From: Halosimplex halophilum
GTDB taxonomy: Archaea; Halobacteriota; Halobacteria; Halobacteriales; Haloarculaceae
Reading direction: 5' to 3'
NCBI RefSeq assembly: GCF_004698125.1
Contig: NZ_ML214298.1
Span: forward strand, 558,001-622,000
DNA length: 64,000 nucleotides
Shown here piece by piece: positions 23,670-31,347 of this stretch (the stretch's first letter is position 1; the number at the start of each line of letters is the position of its first letter). The position numbers were made by a program, and so were the translations under genes. The notes beneath the pieces are model-generated. The model saw only the letters and a program-made list of their open reading frames with translations, had not been told where the DNA came from and did not search any database.

Positions 23670-23980
23670 GGCGCGCGCTGTCGCGCGCTTTCATGCGCGC
23701 GACCGGAGCCGCGCGAGGGATGAGCGAGTGAGTGAAACGAACGAGTGAATCGGCTGGGGAGGCGTGTGGCAGTCTGCGGTGCTGTGCGTGCGGTTGCGGT
23801 GCGGTGTTGTGCGGTTGCGGTCCTGGCGGACTGAAAGGGCGAGGCGCGCTCGCGCCGATAGTCGCCTGAGCGGGCACTATCCGCGCGAGTGCGGCGCGGT
23901 GCTGTTGTCCGAGCGCGGATATGTCGCTCAGCGACCGCGAGCGGGCCGAGGGCTTTCATCACCTGGTGTCTCCTGTGGCC
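23670..23980. repeat. Intergenic repeat, copy A
   Basis: About 310 bases starting 12 bases after the VWA gene stop. It shares long blocks with 63557-63868: GGCGCGCGCTGTCGCGCGCT then TTCATGCGCGCGAC; GAATCGGCTGGGGAGGC; GACTGAAAGGGCGAGGCGCG; and GCGACCGCGAGCGGGCCGAG then GGCTTTCATCAC. Both copies lie in the same orientation after a plus-strand stop. The 5' part is self-complementary (GCGCGCG...CGCGCGC). No protein or transposase is encoded. The rest of the gap to 24097 shows nothing recognisable. Confidence 0.85.
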
Positions 23981-24097
23981 GGAACGACTCAGAGCGGGCG
24001 GGTCGAGAGCGTTCGACGCCCCCCAGTCCGCACTGCAGACACTGATATCGCCCCGAGCCCCGAAGACTGATACAGGGGCGTAGCCTACCCCCGATCG

Positions 24098-25183
24098 ATG
24101 CTGCTGGTCCTGTGCGTGGACCTCGACGACGACCTCGGTCGGAAGACCGGCGTCGAGACGCCGGTGGTCGGCCGCGACGCCGTCGAGGCCGCGGCCGTCG
24201 ACCTGGCGACCACGGACCCCGAGGACAGCGACGTGAACGTCCTCTTCGAGGGGCTGCACATCGCCGACCGGGTCACCGACGAGTCCGTCGAGGTGGCGGC
24301 GGTCACCGGCGTCGACGGCAGCGACGTGGCGGCCAACCGCGCCGTCGGCGAGGAGCTCGACGAGGTGCTGGCGGGGCTGGCCACGGGCGAGGACGTGCGT
24401 GCGATGGTCGTCACCGACGGCGCCCAGGACGAGTCGGTCCTCCCCGTGATCCGCTCGCGGGTGCCCATCGACGGCGTCCAGCGCGTCGTCGTCCGGCAGG
24501 CCCAGGACCTCGAATCGATGTACTACACGATCAAGCAGGTGCTCGACGACCCCGAGACGCGGGGGACGATCCTCATCCCGATGGGGATCCTCCTACTCAT
24601 CTACCCGCTGTCGCTGCTGGCCGAGCGCCTGGACATGCCCGGCGCCGTCTTCGGCGTCACGTCGGCGCTGATCGGCTTCTACCTGCTGTCGCGGGGGCTG
24701 GCGCTGGGCGAGCGGCTCGACGCGTTCGTCGAGCGGGTCCGCGAGGGGCTCTACGCCGGGCGCGTCTCGCTGGTGACCTACCTCGTCGCCGGGCTGTTGC
24801 TGATGATCGGCGGGTTCACCGGCGCCCAGACGGTCCAGGACCTCCAGTCGGCGCCCGGCGACGCGCTGACCGCGATCGAGGTGATCGCGGCGCTCGTCTA
24901 CGGGTCGCTGCGCTGGTTCGCGGCCGCGGGCGTCACCAGCAGCCTCGGCCGCGTCGTCGACGGCTACATCGACGGCGAGTTCGAGTGGCGCCACCTCAAC
25001 GCGCCGGTCTACGTGCTCGCCATCGCCTTCATCCTCCACGGCGTCTCCAGCTTCGTCCTCGCGTACGGCGACCTGTCGTATCTCGCCTTCACGCTCACCG
25101 GCGCGACGCTGCTGGGCCTGGCCAGCACCTTCGCGTTCGCGCTCGCCGAGTCGCGGTTCGGCGGCCGCGCCAGGCCGACCTGA
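24098..25183 (+). CDS. DUF373 family membrane protein
   Basis: A 361-aa archaeal protein. The N-terminal ~145 residues are soluble and begin with the DUF373 signature LLVLCVDLDDDLGRKTGVETPVVG, followed by VNVLFEGLHIADRV, AMVVTDGAQDE and RVVVRQAQDLESMYYTIKQVL. The C-terminal part has about six membrane helices (ILIPMGILLLIYPLSLLAERL, VSLVTYLVAGLLLMIGGFTG, APVYVLAIAFILHGVSSFVL and others). The family is widespread in archaea and its function is unknown; the soluble part looks like an Asp-rich ligand-binding fold. ATG is preceded by no clear ribosome site. Confidence 0.92.
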   Translation: MLLVLCVDLDDDLGRKTGVETPVVGRDAVEAAAVDLATTDPEDSDVNVLFEGLHIADRVTDESVEVAAVTGVDGSDVAANRAVGEELDEVLAGLATGEDVRAMVVTDGAQDESVLPVIRSRVPIDGVQRVVVRQAQDLESMYYTIKQVLDDPETRGTILIPMGILLLIYPLSLLAERLDMPGAVFGVTSALIGFYLLSRGLALGERLDAFVERVREGLYAGRVSLVTYLVAGLLLMIGGFTGAQTVQDLQSAPGDALTAIEVIAALVYGSLRWFAAAGVTSSLGRVVDGYIDGEFEWRHLNAPVYVLAIAFILHGVSSFVLAYGDLSYLAFTLTGATLLGLASTFAFALAESRFGGRARPT

Positions 25184-25240
25184 CGGGCCGCGTCGGCGAC
25201 GGCCCGGGTCCAGCCGACCGGAGCCGCCCGGTCCCGCCGA

Positions 25241-26371
25241 TCAGATGCCGCTCCACCCGGCGGCGAACGACAGGTCGACCTCGTCCCCGTCGACCGTCAC
25301 CGTCCCCGCCAGCCGGGTCTGTCCCCCGCGGAGGTCAATCAGGTCCCCGCCGGTCGGCGGCTCGCGCCCGACCGCGACCGAGCGCTCGTCGCCCCCGCCC
25401 CGGAGGCCGACGTACAGCGACTCGCCGGGTTCGAGCGCCCCGTCGAGGGTCACCGGTCGGCCGGTCCGGTTGTGGCGGACCGTGAGTTCGGTCCCCGCCG
25501 GGATCGGCGCCTCGCCGGTCAGCGTGACGTTCAGCGCGGTGCCGTCCGGCGTCTTCTCGACGACGCCGCGGGGGATCCGGTCGAGCCACGGCGGCCGGGG
25601 CACCGCGTCGACCCCCCACTCGTAGTCGAAGTCGTAGGTGTCGGCGACCGACTCGTTGTCGCCGACCTCGCCGGTCAGCCGGTGGATGCGGCCCGCGTCG
25701 TCGACGAGCATCCGCCCGGTGTAGTGGCCGGTCCCGGCGGCCTCCTTCGTCCCCGTCATCCGGAGCTCGTACAGCGTCCGGCCGCCGGACTCGGTGGTCC
25801 CGACGGCCCGGTAGTTGCTCGTCGCCATCCGGACGCCCAGCGCCAGGACGATCCCGCCGGTCGGCCTGGACGGCATCGCCGTCGTGTTGGACGCCGACTC
25901 CATCTCGTAGGGCGCGCCGAGGAGCGTCCGGTTCGTGACGAGCACGCCCTCGGTGTACCAGTCGACCCCCCGGTCGTCGCGCCTGTACTGTTCGCCGTCT
26001 GCGCTGTAGATCACCTGCGTGTCGTTCCCGTTGCGGTGGGCGAGTCGCCAGCCGGAGCGGTTGGTCGCCTCGAAGTGGGCGATCAGCAGCGCCGTCTCGT
26101 TGACGCTGCCGTCCTCGCGGACGCCCGGGGGCAGCGACTCCCCCTCCTCCGGCGTCGCCCGCGCCGCCGGCGTCAGCGTCGAGAACGGCGTCGCGGTCGG
26201 GTCCGGTGTCGACGCCGCGCTCGCCGACCCGGTTCCGCCGCCGTCGCCCGTCCCGGGCGCGTCGGTCGCGGTACGCTCCCCCGGCGCCGCGGTACCCCCG
26301 CCCAGCGCCCCGCAGCCCGACAGGACCACCAGCGCCGCGGCGGCCAGTGTCATCCATCGGTCACGTCGCAT
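25241..26371 (-). CDS. Haloarchaeal surface lipoprotein (DUF7537-like)
   Basis: A 376-aa lipoprotein. The signal peptide ends with the lipobox LVVLSGC (Cys at about residue 19), followed by a Gly/Thr/Ala-rich linker. The folded part contains LIAHFEATNRSGWRLAHRNG, a beta-rich centre (DTQVIYSADGEQYRRDD, RTLYELRMTGT, HYTGRMLVDDAGRIHRLTGE) and a C-terminal Ig-like section (LNVTLTGEAPIPAGTELTVRHN). This order fits the large haloarchaeal lipoprotein family I know as DUF7537, which may bind lipids or small molecules; the name is from memory. Start chosen at MRRDRWMTLAAA. Several sequons (NGN is not one; NRT, NTT, NES are) suggest glycosylation. Confidence 0.85.
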   Translation of the reverse strand: MRRDRWMTLAAAALVVLSGCGALGGGTAAPGERTATDAPGTGDGGGTGSASAASTPDPTATPFSTLTPAARATPEEGESLPPGVREDGSVNETALLIAHFEATNRSGWRLAHRNGNDTQVIYSADGEQYRRDDRGVDWYTEGVLVTNRTLLGAPYEMESASNTTAMPSRPTGGIVLALGVRMATSNYRAVGTTESGGRTLYELRMTGTKEAAGTGHYTGRMLVDDAGRIHRLTGEVGDNESVADTYDFDYEWGVDAVPRPPWLDRIPRGVVEKTPDGTALNVTLTGEAPIPAGTELTVRHNRTGRPVTLDGALEPGESLYVGLRGGGDERSVAVGREPPTGGDLIDLRGGQTRLAGTVTVDGDEVDLSFAAGWSGI

Positions 26372-26452
26372 ACCACGAGTCGGCACCCGGGTCGGTGTAA
26401 TCCGTTTCGGTTCTCCGGCGACCGTCCCCCGTCCGCGGTCGGGGAACCGCAG

Positions 26453-26806
26453 TCACCGCTCGCGCGCCTGAGTCACCAGGAAGCCGCAGCCGGCGATCAC
26501 GAGGACGACGCCGCCGACGAGCAGGGTTCCACTCCCGGTCGCCGTCCCGAGGACGATGCCCGTCCACGCGAGGCCGAAGACGGCGTGGGCGAGCGCGAAC
26601 AGCCGTCGGCCCCGGCGATAGAAGACGGCCGCGCCGAGCAGCAGCGCGGCCGCGAGGACGACCGCCGAGAGCGCGACCGGCCGGACGCGCAGGCCACCGA
26701 CCGCGAGGGGGCCGACCAGCGGTTCCAGCAGGAAGGTCAGGCCCGCCAGGCCGACCAGCGCCCCGACGGCGACCGGTCCGACTTCGAGGTCGAGCGCCGC
26801 GCTCAC
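26453..26806 (-). CDS. Small four-helix membrane protein
   Basis: A 117-aa protein made almost only of hydrophobic helices (VAVGALVGLAGLTFLLEPL, VALSAVVLAAALLLGAAVFY, LFALAHAVFGLAWTGIVLG, LLVGGVVLVIAGCGFLV) with a basic loop RRGRRL. GTG start. No family recognised. It follows (in transcription) the divergent gap to the large kinase and precedes the lipoprotein gene by 81 bases, so the two could be cotranscribed. Confidence 0.75.
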   Translation of the reverse strand: MSAALDLEVGPVAVGALVGLAGLTFLLEPLVGPLAVGGLRVRPVALSAVVLAAALLLGAAVFYRRGRRLFALAHAVFGLAWTGIVLGTATGSGTLLVGGVVLVIAGCGFLVTQARER

Positions 26807-26978
26807 GCCGCCCGCTCACCTCGCCGGTGTCGTCCCGTGGCGGCCGGCCGCCGGGCGGATCGACGCGTCCGTGTCACGCCGTGCCGTTGGGCCCGGATCG
26901 GGGTGAACGTTCCGCCCCGCTGGCGCCGACTGCACGGCCGCGACGCCGCCCGTGACGCGCTCGCGCCCGGCGACGGTA

Positions 26979-26987
26979 CTTTTATCG
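26979..26987 (+). promoter_or_regulatory. TATA box for the double histidine kinase transcript
   Basis: ACTTTTATC stands out as AT-rich. Its centre is about 28 bases before the GTG at 27011, the leaderless spacing, and 120 bases before the kinase ATG at 27103. Confidence 0.55.
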
Positions 26988-27010
26988 CACGCGGCCCGCT
27001 ACCCGCGGTC

Positions 27011-27106
27011 GTGTCAACGAACGGACGAGGGGGCGTCCGGGCGAGCCGCGACGGGCCGCGCCAGCGGCGGCGGTCGGTCGCCCGGGGGGTTCGGAACCGT
27101 CGATGA
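27011..27106 (+). CDS. Possible 31-aa leader ORF overlapping the kinase start
   Basis: GTG at 27011 opens a 31-codon frame, very rich in arginine (about a third of residues, ending RRSVARGVRNRR), whose TGA overlaps the kinase ATG as ATGA. The TATA box at 26979 places transcription start at or next to this GTG, so it would be the first codon of a leaderless mRNA. It could couple translation to the kinase. The basic composition is unlike halophilic proteins, so a regulatory rather than protein role, or no role, is likely. Confidence 0.3.
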   Translation: MSTNGRGGVRASRDGPRQRRRSVARGVRNRR

Positions 27107-30100
27107 CGGACGGGGGCGCGGGCGGGGCGGCGGGCGGAACCGCGGACGGGAACGTCCCGGACGCGGTCCGGGCGCGCCGGTGCGTTGCGGTGGCGGTCGC
27201 GGACGGCCGCGTCGTCGACGCGACGGCGACACTCGTCGACGCCCTGGGGGTCGACCCCGCGGTCGCAGCGGGTAGAGCGGACTTCTACGACGGACTCGCG
27301 ACCGCGGCGACCGACCCCGGGGCGGCCGAGCGGGTCGCGGCGGCGGCCGCCGAGGGAGCGGCGACCGACGGGACCGCGGTGGCGGTCGGGACTGACGCGG
27401 GTCGGCGGGTGTACCGCCACGCCGCCGCGCCGTGTCCGGCCGACTCGGCGGCCGACCGGGTGGAGCTGTTCGAGGACGTGACGCGGCTCCGCGACCGCGA
27501 CGACGGGCTCGACACCGTCGAGACGCTCGCGGAACGCGTCCGCGACGGGCTCCTCGCGACCGACGGCGAGGGGCGGGTCGCCTACTGCAACGAGTCGTTC
27601 GCGTCGCTGCTCGGCGCCGAGCCGGCGGCGCTCGTCGGGCGACCGGTCGACCGGCTCGTCGCCGAGGACGAGCGGGCGGCGTGGGCGGCTACGGTCGCCG
27701 AACTCGACCCCGACACGGAGCTGACACGCGAGTTCGCGTTCCGGTGGGGCGACTCGCGGGTCCGGCTGTCGGTCGCGCTGACCGGGCGGCCGGCGGGGGG
27801 CGTCCTCGGCGCGGCGCGCCGTCCCGACCGGCCGTCCGGGCGGGCGGGTCGCGCCGATCGGTACCGGCGGCTCGTCGAGAGCGCGGCCGACCCGATGTGG
27901 GTCGTCGACGGCGACGACCGGATCGCGCTCGCCAACGAGGCGATGGGCGAGTTTCTCGGCGTCGACCCCGCGGCCCTGGAGGGCGTGCCCGCGACCGACC
28001 CCGTCCCGGACGCGGCGGCCGAGCGGATCGCCGCGGCGCTGGAGACGGTCCGCGCGGGCGACCGCCGCCGGTGGCACGACACCGAGCTGCGGCTCCCGGA
28101 CGCCGACGGGCGCGAGCGGCGGTTCGAGGCGACGTTCGGGCCGGTGCGGGCCGACGGGGCCGTCGTCGGGACGGTCGGCACCTTCCGCGACGTGACCGAG
28201 CGCGAGCGCCGCCGCCGGGAGCTCGAACAGCTCCGGCGGCTGCTCGCCGGCGTCGTCCGGACGGACGTGGGCGAGGGCGTCCGCGAGATCGGCGACCTGG
28301 CCGACCGCCTGGTCGAGCGCGTCGACGGCGAACCCGCGGCGCTGGCGGCGGCGATCGGCGAGCGCGCCGACGCGCTGGCGGACCTCGTCGCCAAGACCGC
28401 GGCCGTCGAGCGCATCGTCGACACCGACCCCGAGCCGACGGCCGTCGCGCTCGACGAGGCCGTCGACCGGGCGGTCGCCGCCGTCGACCCGCCGTCCGCG
28501 ACCACCCTCGATGTCGACGCCCCGTCGGTCGACGTGTGGGCCGTGCCGGTCGTCGACCTCGCCGTCCGGAACCTCGTCGAGAACGCCGTCGAGCACGGCT
28601 CGACGAGCCCTCCCTCGCAGGCTCAGCAGGACGCCGTGGAACACAGTTCCACGAGCCGTCGGCCGGGGGCCGACGACGCCGTCGAGCACGGCTCGACGAG
28701 CCCTCCCTCGCAGGCTCGCGAGGACGCCACCGCTCACGCGGGAGCGGCGCCGACCGTCTCGGTGACGGGGACGGTCGACGAGCGGTCGGTGACCCTCTCG
28801 GTCGTCGACGACGGCCCGGGGATCCCCGACGCGGAGCTGGCGGCGCTGGAACGCGGCGCCGAGACGGCGCTGGACCACGGCAGCGGCGTCGGCCTCTGGC
28901 TCGTCGAGTGGGTCGTCGCCAAGTCCGGCGGCGACCTCTCGTTCGAGACCGACGACGGCACCCGGGCGACGGTCCGGTTCGACCGCGCCGACGGGCTCGG
29001 GGGGCCGATGGCCGGCGGATCGGCGTCCGACACGGCCGGGCCCGAGGACGCAGACGTGCGCGTCTGTCACCTCGACCCGGACCGCTCGGCGACGGCGCGG
29101 ATCCGCGAGGCCGCCGCCGGCGTCGGCCCGACCGTCGCCGTCGAGCGCGCCGAGGGGGTCGACGCCGCGGTCACGGCGCTCGACGCCGGCCGCGTCGACT
29201 GCCTGGTCACCGACTGCATCGACGACCCCGACTGGGACCGCCTCGCCGCCGCGGCCGACGGGGCCGACGCCCCCGTCGTCTGTTACGCCGGCGCCGCCCA
29301 CGCCGGGATCGACGGCGAGCGGCTCGCCGCCGTCGACAGCCTCGTCGAGAAGGGGACGGGCACCGCACCGGCGACCTTCCTGGTCGAGAAGGTCCTCGCG
29401 CTCGTCGGGGTCGGCGGCGACGCCCGACCGACCGGCTCGGCCGACGCGCCGGCGGAACCGACCGCCGGCGCGTCAACTGACACGGACGGTACAGACAGCC
29501 CTGACGACGGGAGCGACACCGCGGTCGGATCCGCTGGATCCGCCGTCGGCTCGGCCGTCCGCGTCGTGGCGGACAGTGGGACGGCGACCAGCGTCCCGGA
29601 CGGCCACCCCGGGTTCGCCGACGCGACCGACCCGCCTGCTGGCGGCGAGGCCGCGGCGGTCCGGACCGAGGCCGACGGGACGGACCGGCGCCGCGTCGGC
29701 GAGTGGGCGCTGTCGCTGACGGCCGGCGGCGACGGCCTCCGGGTGCGCTACGCGCGGGACCTGACGCCGCTGGCCGCCCGGGAGCGGCGCCGCGCGCTGC
29801 TGGCCGCGCTGGTCGACCACGCCCGGGACCGCGTCTCGGTCGTCGACGCGAACGGCGAGGTGGTCTACCACAACGAGGCGTTCGCCGAGGCGCTGGGCTA
29901 CGCCGACATGACCGGGACCCACTCGGCGGAGTTCATGGCGCCGGGCGAGCTGGAGAAGGGACAGCTGGCCGTCCAGCGGCTGCTCGCGACGCCGGAGCTG
30001 GACAGCGAGGTCCTCGACGTGGCCTTCGAGACGGCCGACGGCGAGCGGGTCACGCTGGCGCTCCAGTTCGCCGTCCGCCGCGAGGACGGCGAGTACGCCG

Positions 30101-31284
30101 GCGTCGTCAACGTCGGCCGCGAGGCGACCGGCGGGGCCGCGGACCCGCGGCTCGAACGCGCCCGGACGCTCGTCGAGAGCGCCGGCGACCCGATGTTCGT
30201 CGTCGACGCCGACGGCCGGCTGACGCTGGTCAACGAGGCGCTCGAACGCCTGCTCGGTCGCCCCCGCTCGGCGCTGCGGGGCACCCACGTCCGGGAGGCC
30301 TTCCCGACCGTCGGTGCCGCGTGCGACGGCGGGAGAGCCGACGCCGGCGGCGGGGAGCGTCCGGGCGGTGTCGACGACGGGAACCCGGGCGACGAGTCGG
30401 ATCGCGGCGGCGACGCGGACGCCGACGAGTGGTGGCGACCGACCGGCGGCGACCGGACCTTCTGCGCGCGCGTTCGCGGCGCCGACGGCGACCGCCACCG
30501 CTACGAGCTGACCGTCGTCGATCCCGATTCCTTCGAGGGCACCGTCTGCACCTGCCGGGAGGTCACGGCCCGCGAGCGCCGCGCCGAGGAGCTCGCACGG
30601 CTCAAGCGCGTGCTCGGGCGGGTCCTCCGGCACAACCTCCGCAACGAACTGACGCTCGTGACCGGCCACGCCCAGCTCATCGCCGACGCGCTGGCCGACC
30701 GGGACGGCGACGACGCCGGCGACCCGCTCGCGCTGGCGCGGTCGATCCAGCGCGCGGCCGACGGCCTCGCGGCGACCGCGACGACGGCCCGCGCGGCCGA
30801 GCGGGCGCTCGAACGGGACGAAACGCGCCCGCAGTCGCTGTCGACGGTCGTCGACGCGGCCGCGGAGGCCGCCGCCGAGCGCCGTCGACCCGTGGCGGTG
30901 TCGGCGGCCGTCCCGTCGGAGTGTGCGGTCGTCGCCCCGCCGTCGATCGCGACGGCCTTCGAGGCGCTGTTCGGCGCGCTCGCCCGGGGCAGCGACGCCG
31001 ACGAACCGACCCTCCGGGTCCGCGCGGCCGAGGCGGACGGACGGGTCGAGATCCGCGTCTCGCTCCCGAACGCACGGGTCGACCGCGGCGCCGTCGAACC
31101 GTTCACCGCGCCGCCGGCGGTCACCCTCGACCGCCACCGCGACGCGGGCGCCTGGCTGTTCGCCTGGGCCCTCGACCGCTCGGGGGGGAGCGCCCGCGTC
31201 GACGGCTCGGGCGACGGTCCCGCCGTCGTCGTCTCGCTGCCCGCCGCGGACGGCCCGCCGGCGGCGTCGTCCACGGCCGAGTGA
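27103..31284 (+). CDS. Giant double histidine kinase with two complementary, half-degenerate kinase modules
   Basis: A 1393-aa soluble multi-domain sensor. In order: a PAS-like N-domain (1-125); PAS (about 140-240); PAS (255-375, ESAADPMWVVDGDDRI); a DHp-like helix pair where the expected histidine is Thr387 (VVRTDVGEG); a HATPase with intact N494 (ENAVEHG), DDGPGIP (569-575) and GSGVGLWLVEW; a receiver-like domain (640-770, candidate Asp704 in LVTD, Lys in VEKG); an acidic linker; two PAS domains (about 895-1015 and 1020-1160); a DHp with His1177 (RVLRHNLRNELTL); and a C-terminal HATPase that lacks the N-box Asn (EALFGALARGSD) and the G1 box. So the ATP site is in the first module and the histidine in the second. 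No membrane helix. A three-fold insert disrupts the first HATPase after N494. Confidence 0.92.
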   Translation: MTDGGAGGAAGGTADGNVPDAVRARRCVAVAVADGRVVDATATLVDALGVDPAVAAGRADFYDGLATAATDPGAAERVAAAAAEGAATDGTAVAVGTDAGRRVYRHAAAPCPADSAADRVELFEDVTRLRDRDDGLDTVETLAERVRDGLLATDGEGRVAYCNESFASLLGAEPAALVGRPVDRLVAEDERAAWAATVAELDPDTELTREFAFRWGDSRVRLSVALTGRPAGGVLGAARRPDRPSGRAGRADRYRRLVESAADPMWVVDGDDRIALANEAMGEFLGVDPAALEGVPATDPVPDAAAERIAAALETVRAGDRRRWHDTELRLPDADGRERRFEATFGPVRADGAVVGTVGTFRDVTERERRRRELEQLRRLLAGVVRTDVGEGVREIGDLADRLVERVDGEPAALAAAIGERADALADLVAKTAAVERIVDTDPEPTAVALDEAVDRAVAAVDPPSATTLDVDAPSVDVWAVPVVDLAVRNLVENAVEHGSTSPPSQAQQDAVEHSSTSRRPGADDAVEHGSTSPPSQAREDATAHAGAAPTVSVTGTVDERSVTLSVVDDGPGIPDAELAALERGAETALDHGSGVGLWLVEWVVAKSGGDLSFETDDGTRATVRFDRADGLGGPMAGGSASDTAGPEDADVRVCHLDPDRSATARIREAAAGVGPTVAVERAEGVDAAVTALDAGRVDCLVTDCIDDPDWDRLAAAADGADAPVVCYAGAAHAGIDGERLAAVDSLVEKGTGTAPATFLVEKVLALVGVGGDARPTGSADAPAEPTAGASTDTDGTDSPDDGSDTAVGSAGSAVGSAVRVVADSGTATSVPDGHPGFADATDPPAGGEAAAVRTEADGTDRRRVGEWALSLTAGGDGLRVRYARDLTPLAARERRRALLAALVDHARDRVSVVDANGEVVYHNEAFAEALGYADMTGTHSAEFMAPGELEKGQLAVQRLLATPELDSEVLDVAFETADGERVTLALQFAVRREDGEYAGVVNVGREATGGAADPRLERARTLVESAGDPMFVVDADGRLTLVNEALERLLGRPRSALRGTHVREAFPTVGAACDGGRADAGGGERPGGVDDGNPGDESDRGGDADADEWWRPTGGDRTFCARVRGADGDRHRYELTVVDPDSFEGTVCTCREVTARERRAEELARLKRVLGRVLRHNLRNELTLVTGHAQLIADALADRDGDDAGDPLALARSIQRAADGLAATATTARAAERALERDETRPQSLSTVVDAAAEAAAERRRPVAVSAAVPSECAVVAPPSIATAFEALFGALARGSDADEPTLRVRAAEADGRVEIRVSLPNARVDRGAVEPFTAPPAVTLDRHRDAGAWLFAWALDRSGGSARVDGSGDGPAVVVSLPAADGPPAASSTAE
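28582..28722 (+). repeat. In-frame triple repeat recreating the N-box sequence
   Basis: Three tandem units inside the kinase: NAVEHGSTSPPSQAQQ (28582-28629), DAVEHSSTSRRPGAD (28630-28674) and DAVEHGSTSPPSQARE (28675-28722), then a decayed DATAHAG. Units 1 and 3 are nearly identical in DNA; each includes the odd palindrome GGCTCG-A-CGAGCC. Only the first unit is the real N-box. Confidence 0.9.
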
Positions 31285-31347
31285 CCCGCCCGCGACCGCC
31301 CGTCTCCCGATAGCAACTCACATAGACCTGGCAACTGATCGATCGGT

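Noticed and set aside
21496-23877. Long minus-strand open frame across the VWA gene and the repeat
   Set aside because: Same GC artefact. The plus strand has a Tat signal, MIDAS and YfbK features.
23764-24083. Open frames inside repeat copy A
   Set aside because: Arg/Cys-rich products built from the repeat itself; no ribosome site or promoter.
29473-31137. Minus-strand open frame opposite the second half of the double kinase
   Set aside because: Low-complexity shadow; the sense strand carries PAS and DHp motifs.
31334-31347. ACTGATCGATCGGT directly before the NHL start as a TetR-type operator
   Set aside because: Matches only part of the site at 9789, GATCGATC is a common palindrome in this genome type, and there is no regulator nearby.
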